A stretch of 20,000 bases of DNA from Halisarca cf. caerulea (GCA_963170055.1 CAUJGJ010000072.1:787501-807500); one strand, 5' to 3'. Positions 1-11,757 are shown, counted from the stretch's first letter. Numbers and translations are program-made. The notes: generated by a model from the sequence alone, not told the origin.

Positions 1-660
<660 letters not shown>

Positions 661-671
661 TTATAACTTAC

Positions 672-741
672 AAAGTATAAATTTCCAGTCTTCCTTCATA
701 CTTTGTGGGACCATCTACTAGACGTATATCACCAGTTGAAA
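672..741 (-). CDS. Exon: SRCR domain 2, N-terminal part, of the paralogous gene
   Basis: This 70-base exon encodes [20 protein letters not shown], the counterpart of the exon at 18241-18310, with identical length and phases (1 in, 2 out). The acceptor CTTACAG and donor GTAAGTTA are both strong. The gene continues leftwards through the (GT)n tract and out of the window. Confidence 0.85.
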
Positions 742-833
742 CTGTAAGCATCAAAGATATTCAACCATGTTTGGAGGCCACGCAATACTTAAAAGTACCT
801 TGTTGTGTGAACATCAAGCCAATCGCACTTGTC

Positions 834-874
<41 letters not shown>

Positions 875-1272
875 TGTATATTGCACATGCATTTTTGGGG
901 CATGCGTGAAGTACCAAAAACAACCCATACCCATGCAGTGAAACGATATCAATTACATTTGTCAGTTAAGTCAGTTACTTTGTTGTGAAAAGGTTTTCAA
1001 ACCCTATGAACACCCCTAGCTTGATCTAACACACAATTTGGTACCTCACACCATATTTAGAAATCAAAATCAAGCGCCCTTCACAAGTAGTATTATTGTA
1101 ATTATTAACTATGCATCTGACGTCCAGATTCCTTTCTGTGCTATGTATTGGGCATGCATAATATGATGACTGATATTATCATTATCAAATTCCATTATAT
1201 ATTATGCTCACGATGACTGGTGATAAAATATAATAGTGGAAGAAAATAGCTTACATGCTCGTATATACTCAC
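742..1272 (-). other. Intron between the two paralog SRCR exons
   Basis: A 531-base phase-1 intron, with a (TA)n tract at about 835-871. The equivalent intron in the receptor kinase gene is 1,123 bases and carries a MITE and poly-G/C repeats that are absent here. Confidence 0.75.
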
Positions 1273-1560
1273 CATTCTGGCCAGAACATTCCAATGTAAG
1301 CAATGGCATCGCACGATGGCACATTTCACTGGTAGCTCTACACTCATTATCTACTTGACAGGAGAATTTCAAAGCTTCTGTTACATTCTGATCACTCTTG
1401 AGGTAATGCATTCCCACTTCCACTGCATACCCGAAACCAAGTTGCTCACACACTTTGTCACCATGGCAGATGGTCCATTGGTCACTGCACAGGTTGTATG
1501 ATGTGCCTTCTGAAGTGTATTGCACTGTCCCCTGGTATTTACTAGGACCATTCAGTTGAA
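1273..1560 (-). CDS. Exon: first SRCR domain of a second, paralogous gene
   Basis: A phase-1/phase-1 exon of 288 bases encodes an SRCR domain closely matching domain 1 of the receptor kinase. Shared blocks are [31 protein letters not shown] and the ending LECSGQNG. The middle part (SDQNVTEALKFSCQVDNEC) differs most. The acceptor is AATTTGAAG and the donor GTGAGTAT. No signal-peptide exon was recognised upstream, and the receptor kinase gene has already terminated at 8651, so this belongs to a separate gene. Whether it also ends in a kinase cannot be seen. Confidence 0.87.
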
Positions 1561-2015
1561 CTTCAAATTACATGGGAGGAATTCACAAATAATGAAGGAT
1601 AAGAGTCTAGTGATCCAATTGCAGATTGTAAAGGATGAGAAAATCATTTATGGTATATATAAAGGAGTGCTGAATGCCGATTGCTAGGTCAAGATTCCAA
1701 TCTTTTAGTATGAACGCAGCTTTCAATAGCTCTTTATATGTATTAAATTCTGTTACATATGAATGCTTCCAAATAACATTCATGCTGTATCTGATTGTAT
1801 ATCATTCCTATTCTTCAGATCAAATTTGTACTGTAACAATCAATGTTTCGGTGGAATCTGCATGCATTGGGTACATGTATAATAATAATGATATACTTCT
1901 GACCATGTGCGGAGAGACCTTGCCATATTATACTCAATAATGTTGGAGCTCACTTAGTATATTATGCACTGTAATGTTATGATCCAAAAGCAGGATGAGG
2001 TATAATATGTAGTTA
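1561..2015. other. Upstream region of the paralog, no recognisable gene
   Basis: AT-rich sequence. An open frame on the plus strand (1674-1940) has no family resemblance and no supporting context. No signal-peptide exon with a phase-1 donor could be identified on the minus strand. Confidence 0.4.
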
Positions 2016-2180
2016 CAGTCGAACCTCACTATAATGAACCCTGGATACAATGAACTCCCTGATATAACAAACATAGACCTTAGAATGCATATACACCTAT
2101 TTACTCCATTGTAAATGAACCCTGATATAGTGAACCTTTTCAGTGGTCCTGAGGGGGTTCGTTATACTGAGGTTTGACTG
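2016..2180. mobile_element. TA-flanked MITE with CAGTCGAACCTC termini
   Basis: A 165-base element starts CAGTCGAACCTCACTATAATG and ends with the imperfect complement, flanked on both sides by TA. The interior repeats words of the TAATGAACCC type. TA target duplication and CAGT termini fit the Tc1/mariner/pogo superfamily. It has no coding capacity. Confidence 0.8.
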
Positions 2181-2182
2181 TA

Positions 2183-2873
2183 TTGTAATTTAATAATTAA
2201 TATGGCATTGCACAGAAAAATTAATATACTAGTCTCAATATGTTTCCAAGTGTCTGTTTTCCTAATTTGCATGCAAGGCCGGGTATATTACCCACTGATT
2301 AATGGAATCAGATATGATAAAGAAGAAAAATCATTAATTTTAATCTAATTGCTACTTAGCAAATTGGTTCAGATAATATTATTGGCATAATCCACACTGC
2401 CAGGGAACAGTTTCTATAGGTAAATATAGTTTGTGATTATAAAGATGGTGTGCGATCAACAACAGTATACTAAATACTAGACCAATAATTTTCAACTAAC
2501 TCTTTTGTGTAAAGCTGGTTTGTCTGTCCAACAGCAAAAGTAGCAAACTTTCGAAAATGAGAAGATCCATTGTAAGACTTGTGAGATAAGTGGTCTACTA
2601 TTTGCTTACTACTACTTAGTCTATTAAAATGGGTTTCCTCAGTCCTGTGGTTTTATGCATGGACTCAGCGGAGAGGTATAGCAACTGTTTCATTGAAGTT
2701 ATGGTGTGAAAATGTTACAGAGTTAACCTTTGAACTTTCGCGTTTGCGCGATTTTATTGTCCCCAAACGTTTTCAGGGCCATAAAGTGGCTCGTGAAGAC
2801 AGAGCAGATTAAACGCATTTTGAAGTATGAAACCTAATGGAGAGCTTCGAAAAGTCTTTTAATTAATAAATGC
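2183..2873. other. Non-coding stretch, no gene seen
   Basis: AT-rich sequence with no coding signal. A short CpG-bearing segment (CGCGTTTGCGCG) lies at about 2738-2752, close to the LINE 3' end. I see nothing else to annotate. Confidence 0.4.
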
Positions 2874-4333
2874 ATCAGTATCAGTATCAGTATCAGTATA
2901 ATTATTATCCTGGAGGTCCACTTAGCCAATTGGCTACTTTGCAGGGATTCCAGCAATGAACACAAAACACAGACACAAAAATTTAAATTGGGAGTGGGAT
3001 AAGCATGCATGAGTAATTTAATAAACACAATAATACCAATAATTTAAAAATTGAAGTGCATAACAGAGTGGATGATGCAGCATGAGAAATTAAGGTGTAT
3101 GTTATGTGAGGCCATATTATAATAAAGAAGAATCTGATCATGATCAATGACTTGAAGAAATATTATATCACACATGGAACATATTAGAGTATACATGCAT
3201 GTAGTACACACTTACAACACATACATAAACAGTTACTGTAACATACTACTTATTAAGTTACATAATTGCATTCCAGGGTTTTGCCATTTGATAGCTGAAT
3301 GCCTTCTTTCCGTATTCGGATCTAATAGCCCGTGTTGTCAGGTGGCCTCGAGTAGCACTGCGTGTGGCATAGGAATGGGTTGATACTATAGGCTCTGCTA
3401 GTAGTCTTAGATAAGAGGGAGTTCCTGCTGTGTTTGGTTGAATCAATTGTTTACATAATTTGATAAATTTTCCTCTGAGACTCTTTGATTTGTGAGTAGT
3501 TTCCAATTCAAAATATTGAGGGCTTCAGAGGCAGATGACATCCGTGATCTCCTGAGAATGATGCGGGGTGCATATATAGTTCTGTAAACATTGTAAGCGT
3601 TTGGAATTAGTGCAGCTACAAACACTCCATGCAAACTAGACTACAATCATAGTTAAAACTGGATCCAATGTAGGTATGATAGAAGCTGATCAATGCCTCT
3701 TTAGGCAAAAACCAAGAAAGTCTACGCATTAAACATAATTTGTTCGAAATACCTTTAACGGTCTGGTTTATGTGAGGACTCCAGTGTAAATGTTCATCAA
3801 TAATAACTCCCAGTAGTTTGAATATACTAACCCGCTCAATGCAACAATTGTCAAATGTAATGTTGTTCAGTGGAGGTGGGTGAGATCTTCATTGATGGAT
3901 AAGCATACATTTTGTTTTGGATAAGTTAAGTTTCAGGATATTATTTCTCATCCATGTTTTGACAGATGACAGGGTGGCGTTCAAAGCAGATGCAATGATA
4001 TCAGTTGATTCACCTGCACAATAGATAGTTGTGTCATCTGCAAAGAAGGCAGTATTTAAGGGCAGATGAATGGTGCTTGGCAGATCATTGATGAACATGG
4101 AAACAAGATAGGACCAAGGACGGAGCCTTGAGGCACACCTGCATTTACATTGACAAAAGATGCCAAATGATTATCAACACATACAGCTTGCTGTCTGTTA
4201 TCGAGATACGATCGGATAAATTCAGTGCCACATAGAGTCTCCAAGATGGAAGTAGTTAGTGAGTTTGTGGAGGAGTAATTGATGGTTAACACAATCAAAT
4301 GCCTTGGAAATGTCAAGAAATACGATACCATTG
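2874..4333 (-). mobile_element. 5'-truncated CR1/L2-like LINE with (ACTGAT)n tail
   Basis: The element reads on the minus strand. It starts inside the reverse transcriptase at the motif NGIVFLDISKAFD, runs through the thumb and the C-terminal end, then a 3' UTR of about 380 bases, and finishes in four (ACTGAT) units at 2897-2874. A terminal short-repeat tail instead of poly(A) is typical of CR1/L2-group elements. The upstream half (endonuclease and RT start) is missing; the break coincides with the foldback element that begins at about 4331. Confidence 0.85.
3258..4333 (-). pseudogene. Decayed LINE reverse transcriptase (3' half of ORF2)
   Basis: Successive pieces in different frames give recognisable RT blocks: FLDISKAFDCVNHQLLLHKL near 4250-4330, then RSYLDNRQQAV and GVPQGSVLGPILF near 4105-4215, then MFINDLP with FADDTTIY near 4020-4098, KLLGVIIDEHLHWSPHI near 3770-3815, and a C-terminus with THSYATRS and GKKAFSYQMAKPWNA near 3258-3370. 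FADD replaces the usual YADD, a known variant. At least three frame breaks (near 4230, 4100 and 3620) and an in-frame stop near 3889 make it non-functional. Confidence 0.88.
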
Positions 4334-4782
4334 TAAGGCTTCTATATGTATACTGTATAAGTGCATACCTTGCATATATATCTATATATGTATCATGCAC
4401 ATTGTGCCACACCACCTTTGAGCTGAATAAATAATTAACAGTATATATAGAAGAGGAACAAAAACGCTTCATGCATGCACCAAATTTTGACAACTGAATG
4501 ATGTTGTCAAAAACATGTTTACTGTAATGACTTCAGTGCATGGTGGTTGGATAATTTGTAAGGCTGGAAGATGACAAAAGTGAATTGTAGTACATTTCTT
4601 ATATATTCTATGTGATTGAAAAAGCAAACTAATATATTATTAACAACTACTATGTTCAACTTGAATTATTGTTTTAATACTAAATCTTGTCATTTAATTG
4701 GATTTAATAAGTCTACCATGGGTGTGGTACACTGACTTTAAGCGTATATACTTGACTAACCGCTAAGTAGTGATTTCTACTA
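4331..4782 (+). repeat. Left arm of the foldback element
   Basis: This is inverse-complementary to 5158-5579. It differs by a few insertions, for example about 10 bases near 4760 (ACCGCTAAGT) that the right arm lacks. Confidence 0.85.
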
Positions 4783-5157
4783 GTAAGAACGAACATCAAT
4801 AAAATACTTTCACAATGGGGTTTAGTGCACTTTATGTTCCATGCATTGCTGACTGAACTTGAATAAGAACAAAGAGTTGCATTCTAAGGCCTATAGTACA
4901 GTTCTGATCGACAAAGACGATTATATCGTTCGGTAAGAATTTTTTTACAAAGTTCTGCAACGATACTGGATAAAATCTTACTTTAGACCTTTGCAACTGT
5001 TACACCATCCGAAGCCGTTAAAGGCTATTTTCCTACTTCATTTTCTGCATTTTGTTTAGATGACTTGTCTACGTCTTCCCCGTGCACTAAATGCATGCAT
5101 ATAAAATATTATATATATGTCCAGAATAGATTATTAAATTAAAGAACAACATATGAA

Positions 5158-5579
5158 TAGTAGAAATCACTAGTCAAATATGTACACTTAAAGTCAGTGT
5201 ACCACACCCATGGTAGACTTATTAAATCCAATTAAATGACAAGATTTAGTATTGAAACAATAATTCAAGTTGAACATAGTAGTTGTTAATAATATATTAG
5301 TTTGCTTTTTCAATCACATAGAATATAAGAAATGTACTACAATTCACTTGTGTCATCTTCCAGCCATACAAATTATCCAACCACCATGCACTGAAGTCAT
5401 TACTGTAAACATGTTTTTGACAACATCGTTCAGTTGTCAAAATTTGATGCATGCATGTTCCTCATCTATATACTGTTAATTGTTTATTCAGCTCAAAGCT
5501 GTTGTGGCAAAATGTGCATGATACATAGATATATATGCAAGGTATGCACTTAATATACAGTAAAGAAGCCTAACAATGG
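5158..5579 (-). repeat. Right arm of the foldback element
   Basis: This is inverse-complementary to 4331-4782. An open frame at 5270-5479 on the plus strand lies wholly inside the arm and has no coding character. Confidence 0.85.
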
Positions 5580-6428
5580 GTTTTCATAATATGTGGAAGG
5601 AACAGAAATTCATGCTATCATGATCGCTTCAATGCACTATATGCATATACTATACCATCCATACTAATTTGGGAGTTCTATGGCTGAAAAATTAATGACA
5701 TATTATACATTGCATGTACGAACACATATGTGATGAAGCTTCTCCATGCTGAAACACATATTATGTGATGAAGCTTTTTCAAGCAGCTAATTCTGTCACA
5801 TGCCTGACAACCAATCTTGAATACATATAGTCTTTATTAAGTTAAATCTTCTACTGGCCATTAATAAGTTCATCCGGCCATCCATGCACATTTTGTTTTC
5901 ATGTCAGATCTGACTGGTATGTATGCATGCAATACATTATTACCGGATCTAGAGTTTTGGGCACTTGGCAGTGAAACATGGCCGGTGCTAAATTATAAAT
6001 GCATCAGCAACATGCAGTGGCATGACTGTAGTACGTGTCTGCAGTATCGTTATGTCTATATATGGTAATTGTTAGTGCAATAGATTATGTCATGATGCAG
6101 CACCTATAATTATACTGCATGCTACAGTAACTCTTGTATCGATCAGTCAGTCTTGTGTAGTTGCATGTGCTTTGGTATTGGTTACTTATTGACTTAAAGT
6201 TTTGACAAATGTATAATAATTATTATAGTCTTGCAAGCTCTATCATAAAGCTATCAGATAATTCTATAGCAACTGATCGATGCAACAAGTTGCAATAATA
6301 TCTTATTAGTAAAACTTGATTTCCTGATTATTCATAATAATCACATACATTGTGACCTGGAAAATTCATTCCATTTTATAAAAATCACATATAACATGTT
6401 ATATATATATGTCAAGTCTATATACTAG
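5580..6428. other. AT-rich intergenic stretch, no gene seen
   Basis: The sequence is rich in TGCATGCA words and TA runs. A repeated phrase (ACATATGTGATGAAGCTT and a variant) occurs at about 5725 and 5757. No open frame or RNA gene is recognisable. Confidence 0.4.
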
Positions 6429-6711
6429 AACAAGCGATTCGAGTTTAAAAAACTCGTGGGCCGCCCACGGCCCTGGAAACTCGAATCGCTTGGAAATCAT
6501 CTTCGAAGAACTCTTCTGGTCGAAAAGACTCTTCGCTGATAAAATCGGAAGCGAACGAATGAATTTTACCGAAATATAGCCGAAAGATTACGTACCGACT
6601 TCGCGTCCGCCATGTTGTTGACACATATATATCTAGACATCGTTCCGGACGTTCCGGACACTTCCGGTGAAAGTAAAAACAATATAGGGCCGCCTTCCGG
6701 CGGCCCAAAAA
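6429..6711. mobile_element. Hairpin-bounded repeat, copy 1
   Basis: A repeat of about 283 bases opens with a 60-base hairpin (arms 6432-6446 and 6477-6491, perfect 15 bp, with a nested CGTGGG/CCCACG hairpin in the loop) and closes with a GC-only hairpin at 6687-6706 followed by an A run. It has higher GC and CpG than its surroundings. Two further copies lie at 14181-14457 and 14468-14786. No coding frame is credible and no target duplication was found. Its class (SINE-like, MITE or Helitron-like) is unresolved. Confidence 0.8.
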
Positions 6712-8025
6712 ATCCTGCACAATGTCATATATTTTATAACTTACATACTTTTAAAATAGTAAAAAGGAATTCGTAGGGTTGACACAGAATTGCACTTAAT
6801 TTGTGGTTTCATTGCTAAGCCCAAATCAGCAATGTCAGAACTTTTCCTTGCCCCTGCGGCATAATTATTGGGAAAACATGATGTGTGCAGTTAATTAGCA
6901 AACTTAACAAATTTATATTTTCCTGTGCCAGTTTGCCTTAAAGTTTATTGTGTGAAAGTAATGTAACGAAAAAACAAACTAACTTTTTTGTCTTTTCATG
7001 CAAAAAGATTGCATGATTTTTGTGAACTTCAAGGTATCCATCACTGCGAATCCAGGGCTTCCTATGTACTGATTCCCTGTTTAATTTGCTCATTGACAAC
7101 AAATTATACATTGAACTTAAATGTCCACATGACACACTTTGACCATAGGTGCAAAAAGTAATCAGCTTGAAGCTGCATGTGGACAACTTAAGATTGTACT
7201 AATGAATAATCTTGCATACTGAAATGTGAACATAACTGTATAGATGTGGATTTTTTGTGGGCTAAAACATTTTCCAATACCTAATAATTTAATGCGTTTA
7301 GCACTGTATGTATGCATAATGGCAACAAATGATTTCACTTTTTGTGACGACAGACTATATGAAATAAACTCACGAATTCATAAGTATAATATCATCCAAA
7401 CAAAAAATCAGCATTGATCTATAGTGATACAAGTTGACATGTTATACTTCTAATAGTACTATGTAAATATTAGTTGCTCATTGACAACCAGTTCCTATTA
7501 TAAGGGTAATTAAAAGCTCCTGTGCAATTTAAGTGTTTATCAGGAATCCATATATATATGATATAGATACCTGATGAACACTGTCTTATAGGGGTTTTGA
7601 GCTTCAAATTAATTGAAGACTTCTGTTCCTTCACATGTGATCAGTGCCTGTTAATGCTTTCAAGGGGTCTGAACTGTTATGTGGGATATCTACATGACAG
7701 TGCACCCCGGCCATGCATGCATGCAAATATGAATAGGTAGTATTGGCACTCTAGGACGATCAATTCAGTTGCATGGCTACTGCATGTATACCATCACTTA
7801 TCTATATAGCAATAAAATTAAAATACTTAATCGAGTGATGGTTGGCATCGATCCACTAAGATCATACAACTCAATACAGAGGTTAATATTTCCAACAAGG
7901 AAACATTGCAAGTTGCGTAGGTATGTTGCTAACGAATACAAATCATTGGTATAAGGTAAATATGAAAGGACTGTGGACCATGTCACACATGCACACATGG
8001 TTTCACCACATATGCATGCATGCTT
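6712..8025. other. Intergenic stretch, no gene seen
   Basis: AT-rich. Small structures only: an inverted repeat with CTTAA-TGTCCACATG arms at 7116-7131 and 7176-7192, a 15-base direct repeat (TTGCTCATTGACAAC) at about 7086 and 7473, and a GTGTTTATCAGG / CCTGATGAACAC hairpin at about 7532-7583. Open frames at 6938-7186 and 7769-7954 show no family resemblance. Confidence 0.45.
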
Positions 8026-8037
8026 GCACACACACAC

Positions 8038-8086
<49 letters not shown>

Positions 8087-8087
8087 T

Positions 8088-8163
<76 letters not shown>

Positions 8164-8259
8164 ACACAACACACACACACACACACATGCACACATGTAC
8201 ACACACACACACACACACACATATGTACACACACATGTACACACGTACACACACACGTA

Positions 8260-8294
<35 letters not shown>

Positions 8295-8339
8295 GTACAC
8301 ACATACACACACACACACACGTACATGCACACACACACA
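8026..8339. repeat. (CA)n microsatellite tract
   Basis: More than 300 bases of CA repeats with ACATGCAC, GTACAC and ATACAC interruptions. All long open frames here (His-Thr or Cys-Val repeats) are artefacts of the dinucleotide. Confidence 0.95.
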
Positions 8340-8650
8340 ATATAATATTTATATAATATATAGTTGGAAATATATATGGATGCACAATGTCATGGACATG
8401 TGCACGAACGTCCCCACACAGTGATAAATATCATAGCACTAAAAATCTACAATCACAGTAATTTGAGCACACACATAATAATATAATATCATATATATGA
8501 TAAATGTTATACAATATAAATTATTGATATACAGTAACTGGAAGGTAGGCAATGCATGCTGAATACATAATTTAAAGTAAAATTTACTTTAAATTAATCA
8601 ATGACATTTAATGTTGATTCATAAAGAATATACAACACTTAAGTCTTTAA
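8340..8650 (-). other. Probable 3' UTR / 3' flank of the receptor kinase gene
   Basis: This stretch after the stop codon is AT-rich without coding signal. It contains an ATTAAA hexamer on the minus strand (8607-8612) about 40 bases after the stop, a possible polyadenylation signal, and a 13-bp-stem palindrome at 8569-8595. No canonical AATAAA was noticed close by. The true transcript end is unknown. Confidence 0.4.
8569..8595. repeat. 27-nt near-perfect palindrome in the 3' flank
   Basis: Two 13-base arms (AATTTAAAGTAAA and its complement) are separated by one base. In RNA they would form an A/U stem just past the possible poly(A) hexamer of the kinase gene. Confidence 0.7.
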
Positions 8651-8804
8651 TCATGAATTGTGTGAATTGAATTCCTTCTCTTGTACATGAATATAATTCG
8701 TATCATTTTCCTCTTCTATTATTCCACTCAGGACAAAGTGAATATGAGAGAAACTGGGCCTGTCAGTTGGCGTCAGCTGCCAGCAGTGTGTCATCAATGA
8801 AAAT
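8651..8804 (-). CDS. Exon: kinase end, C-terminal tail and stop
   Basis: The last coding exon gives [19 protein letters not shown], the final kinase helices with CW and the conserved arginine of DRP (about 1042). The usual tyrosine of LYxLM is phenylalanine here. A tail of about 20 residues follows, containing [16 protein letters not shown] with one tyrosine (about 1064), a possible phosphosite. The stop is TGA at 8653..8651. The acceptor is the CTGTCAG before 8804. Confidence 0.92.
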
Positions 8805-9194
8805 CTGACAGAATTGTACATAATAATGTTACAGTATCACACTTTGTGAAAGCACACATAATAGCAAAACATGTAATTTACTCTTACAGAACATTTATGA
8901 TATAATAATATTTTATTTTTTTTCAATTCAAACAAGAGAAACAACTTAATAACAGATTTAAAATTAGATGACATTACAAGAAAAAGAACAAAAAACAAAT
9001 CAATGTGCATGATTACTACTATAATGAGATCGGTCTCCATGCCAGGTCTCCTTCTGTGACAGCAAGATCAATGTTGTCACAGGCTCTACGTGCATGATTA
9101 GCACTTGCATGATCTAGCTCCTCTAATACACATGATTGGTGCTCACATCAGGGAGAAGCTGATCTTACATTGAATAATATGATATATAGTCATA

Positions 9195-9245
<51 letters not shown>

Positions 9246-10307
9246 GCACTATGCTCTGTAAACTCACAGTTCTTCTGAACATGCCGAAGGCCTTTCCAGC
9301 CTGTATCCATCGAGTATGCGAGGAATGAGGTCATGAATATCACATTCTTCATATGGTTGTTTGCCTGTCAGTGAAAGACAGCATGCAAAGCTAGCTAGCT
9401 ATATATTCACTGTAATGTCATAAAGTGCATATTCATATTTACTACGTGTCTACATCTGATTCATATTATGCATACATCAAATAATTAATATACATTGATA
9501 AGAGACTGCATACTACTAATAGAATGGCATGTCAATACTATAATTTCTGCTTAAAGTTTATAATACATTGGATTTAGGCTCACCAAAGGTATATATTTCC
9601 CACATGCAGACACCAAATGACCACCTGTATGAGGAATGAATAGAATTGAAAATATCATTATTAATCACAATGTCATGTATTATGTGCAGCAGTTATGATA
9701 ATTTTTGTGGTCTGCTGTCAATGGTAATTGTGCTTGACTTGGAAGTGATATTGATTTTCATAACTTTTACGGTTTGGTTCAAGTATGAGAACGTTAAAAT
9801 TGGTTTTTGTCAGCAATAGCCACTATACAACTTGCACGTGCATGCATGCATGCAAGCACATAACCACAAACTCACACATGCACATACACGCACGCACATG
9901 TACACATGCATGAACCTACATAGGCATGCATGTACACAGAAACACATGGGCAAACACTCATACATGCAACCATATGCTATATATTACATAATGTTAAGTT
10001 CTGCATGGACCTAGCAAAAGCATAATACTTACACATCGGAGTGCTCAGAGAACACCCCATGCAAGGCAGCCTCAGGAGGGGTCCAGCATATAGGCAGTTT
10101 GACTCTATCAAAGGATGCATACTCGTCTGCTGTTAGCTGTCTCGACAAGCCAAAATCGGCTATTTTCAAAAGTTTTCCATTGCTAACCAGAATGTTACGA
10201 CAAGCCACATCGCGATGAACTATGTTCAATGATGCTAAATACTCCTAGTAAGACATAAAAATTTTTAAGATGAGAACGAGTTAGAAGCTAGCTTAAAATA
10301 TCATCAA

Positions 10308-10399
<92 letters not shown>

Positions 10400-11606
10400 C
10401 CTATTTGCCAATTGCAAGGCATGAAGCATGCATGAGGTGAACGCAAGCAACAGAGTGGACACATGTTCTGGTAATAATCTCCAACCCATGCTTTTTGCAA
10501 TACATTGCAAACTACCTGTATTATATGGCATACATACACATTGCATGACCATGCATCATTTTCCTATGATAGGATTGCCAAAGTTACATTGCACGGTATG
10601 CACTCACCATTCCACTTGCTATTTGGGTGACAAAAGATTGAAAATCTTTCTCTGTAATGTTAAGGCTATTTGTGACTTTAATTTGGGGACCGTGCCTATT
10701 TTTGTCTGAAAACCTGTCTTCCGGTATGTTAGTAAACTTGACATTGTCTCCTTGAATATTGGCATTATTGTAGTCTACTGAATACCCACTGTGTGTTCCG
10801 TCGACGTCATTGTATCCAACCTGCTGTTCAATGTTAATCATGATCATAATTCAAAATAATATAATATTATAATTAATATCATTCCTTGATGTAAGTACTG
10901 GTATTCAGCAGAATCTGATGCAACACACTCACTTCATTGCATAACCTTACATCTCTTAGACACTGTAACAGGCTTCCTCCTGGTGCATACTCCATGATTA
11001 TTGACAGAGGTAGTGTTCTAGAAACACATCCAACCATTTTTATCACATGAGGGTTATCACCCCTGGATACCATCTTCATCAATTCCATTTCAGCCAGAAA
11101 TTGCTCAATCTTTACGCTCTGTGTTATGTCTGGTGTACAAAATGGTAGATTTCTCCAGGAATAATTCATAATAATATTACCAATGTAAGTATATAATTAT
11201 AATAATTCAGTACTAAGAGCTGAATTTCACTGTTCGCAAACTCCTCCCGCAGCTCAAGTATGATCGACGTGAAAAGCAGAATACTTTCGCGGCACCTCAT
11301 GGGGAGTGTCATGGTGTGTTAAACGGAAGGCGATTCTCTCCGCCCGAGAAAAGCGCTGCAAGAATTTTCTACGTGCCGAAAGGATGTACTTCACGACGAC
11401 GCAACTCTTCGTCCGAGTTCTGCTTATTGCCAGAGTTTAGGGTAGATGGGAGACTAGACGAATGATTTTCTCAGCAGCTAAGGCATGAAGCTTCAATGGC
11501 CCTTAAATGCAAGAGTTCAGGGTAGGTGGGCAAGTTAAAGGACAGAGTATATAAGACATATTGGCGTAAGAACAGCGACTATCACAATAGAACCTCCTCA
11601 GATAGT

Positions 11607-11681
<75 letters not shown>

Positions 11682-11682
11682 T

Positions 11683-11757
<75 letters not shown>

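Larger units (their letters stand above)
4331..5579. mobile_element. Foldback-type element: two long inverted arms and a spacer
   Basis: The left arm (about 4331-4782) and right arm (about 5158-5579) are inverted copies of each other over more than 400 bases with scattered mismatches and small indels. Both outer ends carry CCATTGT-AGGCTTC. The spacer (4783-5157) has no coding frame of note. Such structures are typical of foldback DNA transposons or of an inverted pair of MITEs. No clear target duplication was seen. Confidence 0.8.

Noticed and set aside
1316..1501. Plus-strand open frame opposite the paralog SRCR exon
   Set aside because: It is a shadow of the minus-strand SRCR coding exon, which has domain motifs and proper splice sites.
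1674..1940. Plus-strand open frame of 88 codons
   Set aside because: No recognisable motif, no splice or promoter context, and an AT-rich composition as in the surrounding non-coding DNA.
2834..3028. Minus-strand open frame ending in an Ile/Leu-rich repeat
   Set aside because: The repeat comes from the (ACTGAT)n tail and 3' UTR of the LINE; it is not a membrane protein.
5580..5640. Continuation of the LINE reverse transcriptase to the right of the foldback element
   Set aside because: Translating the minus strand in three frames gave stops and no RT-like residues, so an insertion of the foldback into an intact LINE could not be supported.
6429..6500. tRNA-like SINE head with a B-box-like GATTCGAGTTT
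   Set aside because: The match is weak, follows from the palindrome, and no A box at the right distance was seen. The class was left open.
6445..6720. Minus-strand open frames inside the hairpin-bounded repeats, recurring at 14272-14809
   Set aside because: The similar peptides arise because the DNA repeat is copied. They contain (TA)n-derived Tyr-Ile runs of varying length, the frames change between copies and there is no protein family match.
8026..8339. Regular repeats that could suggest a CRISPR array
   Set aside because: It is a simple CA microsatellite in eukaryotic intron-bearing DNA, with no repeat-spacer structure.
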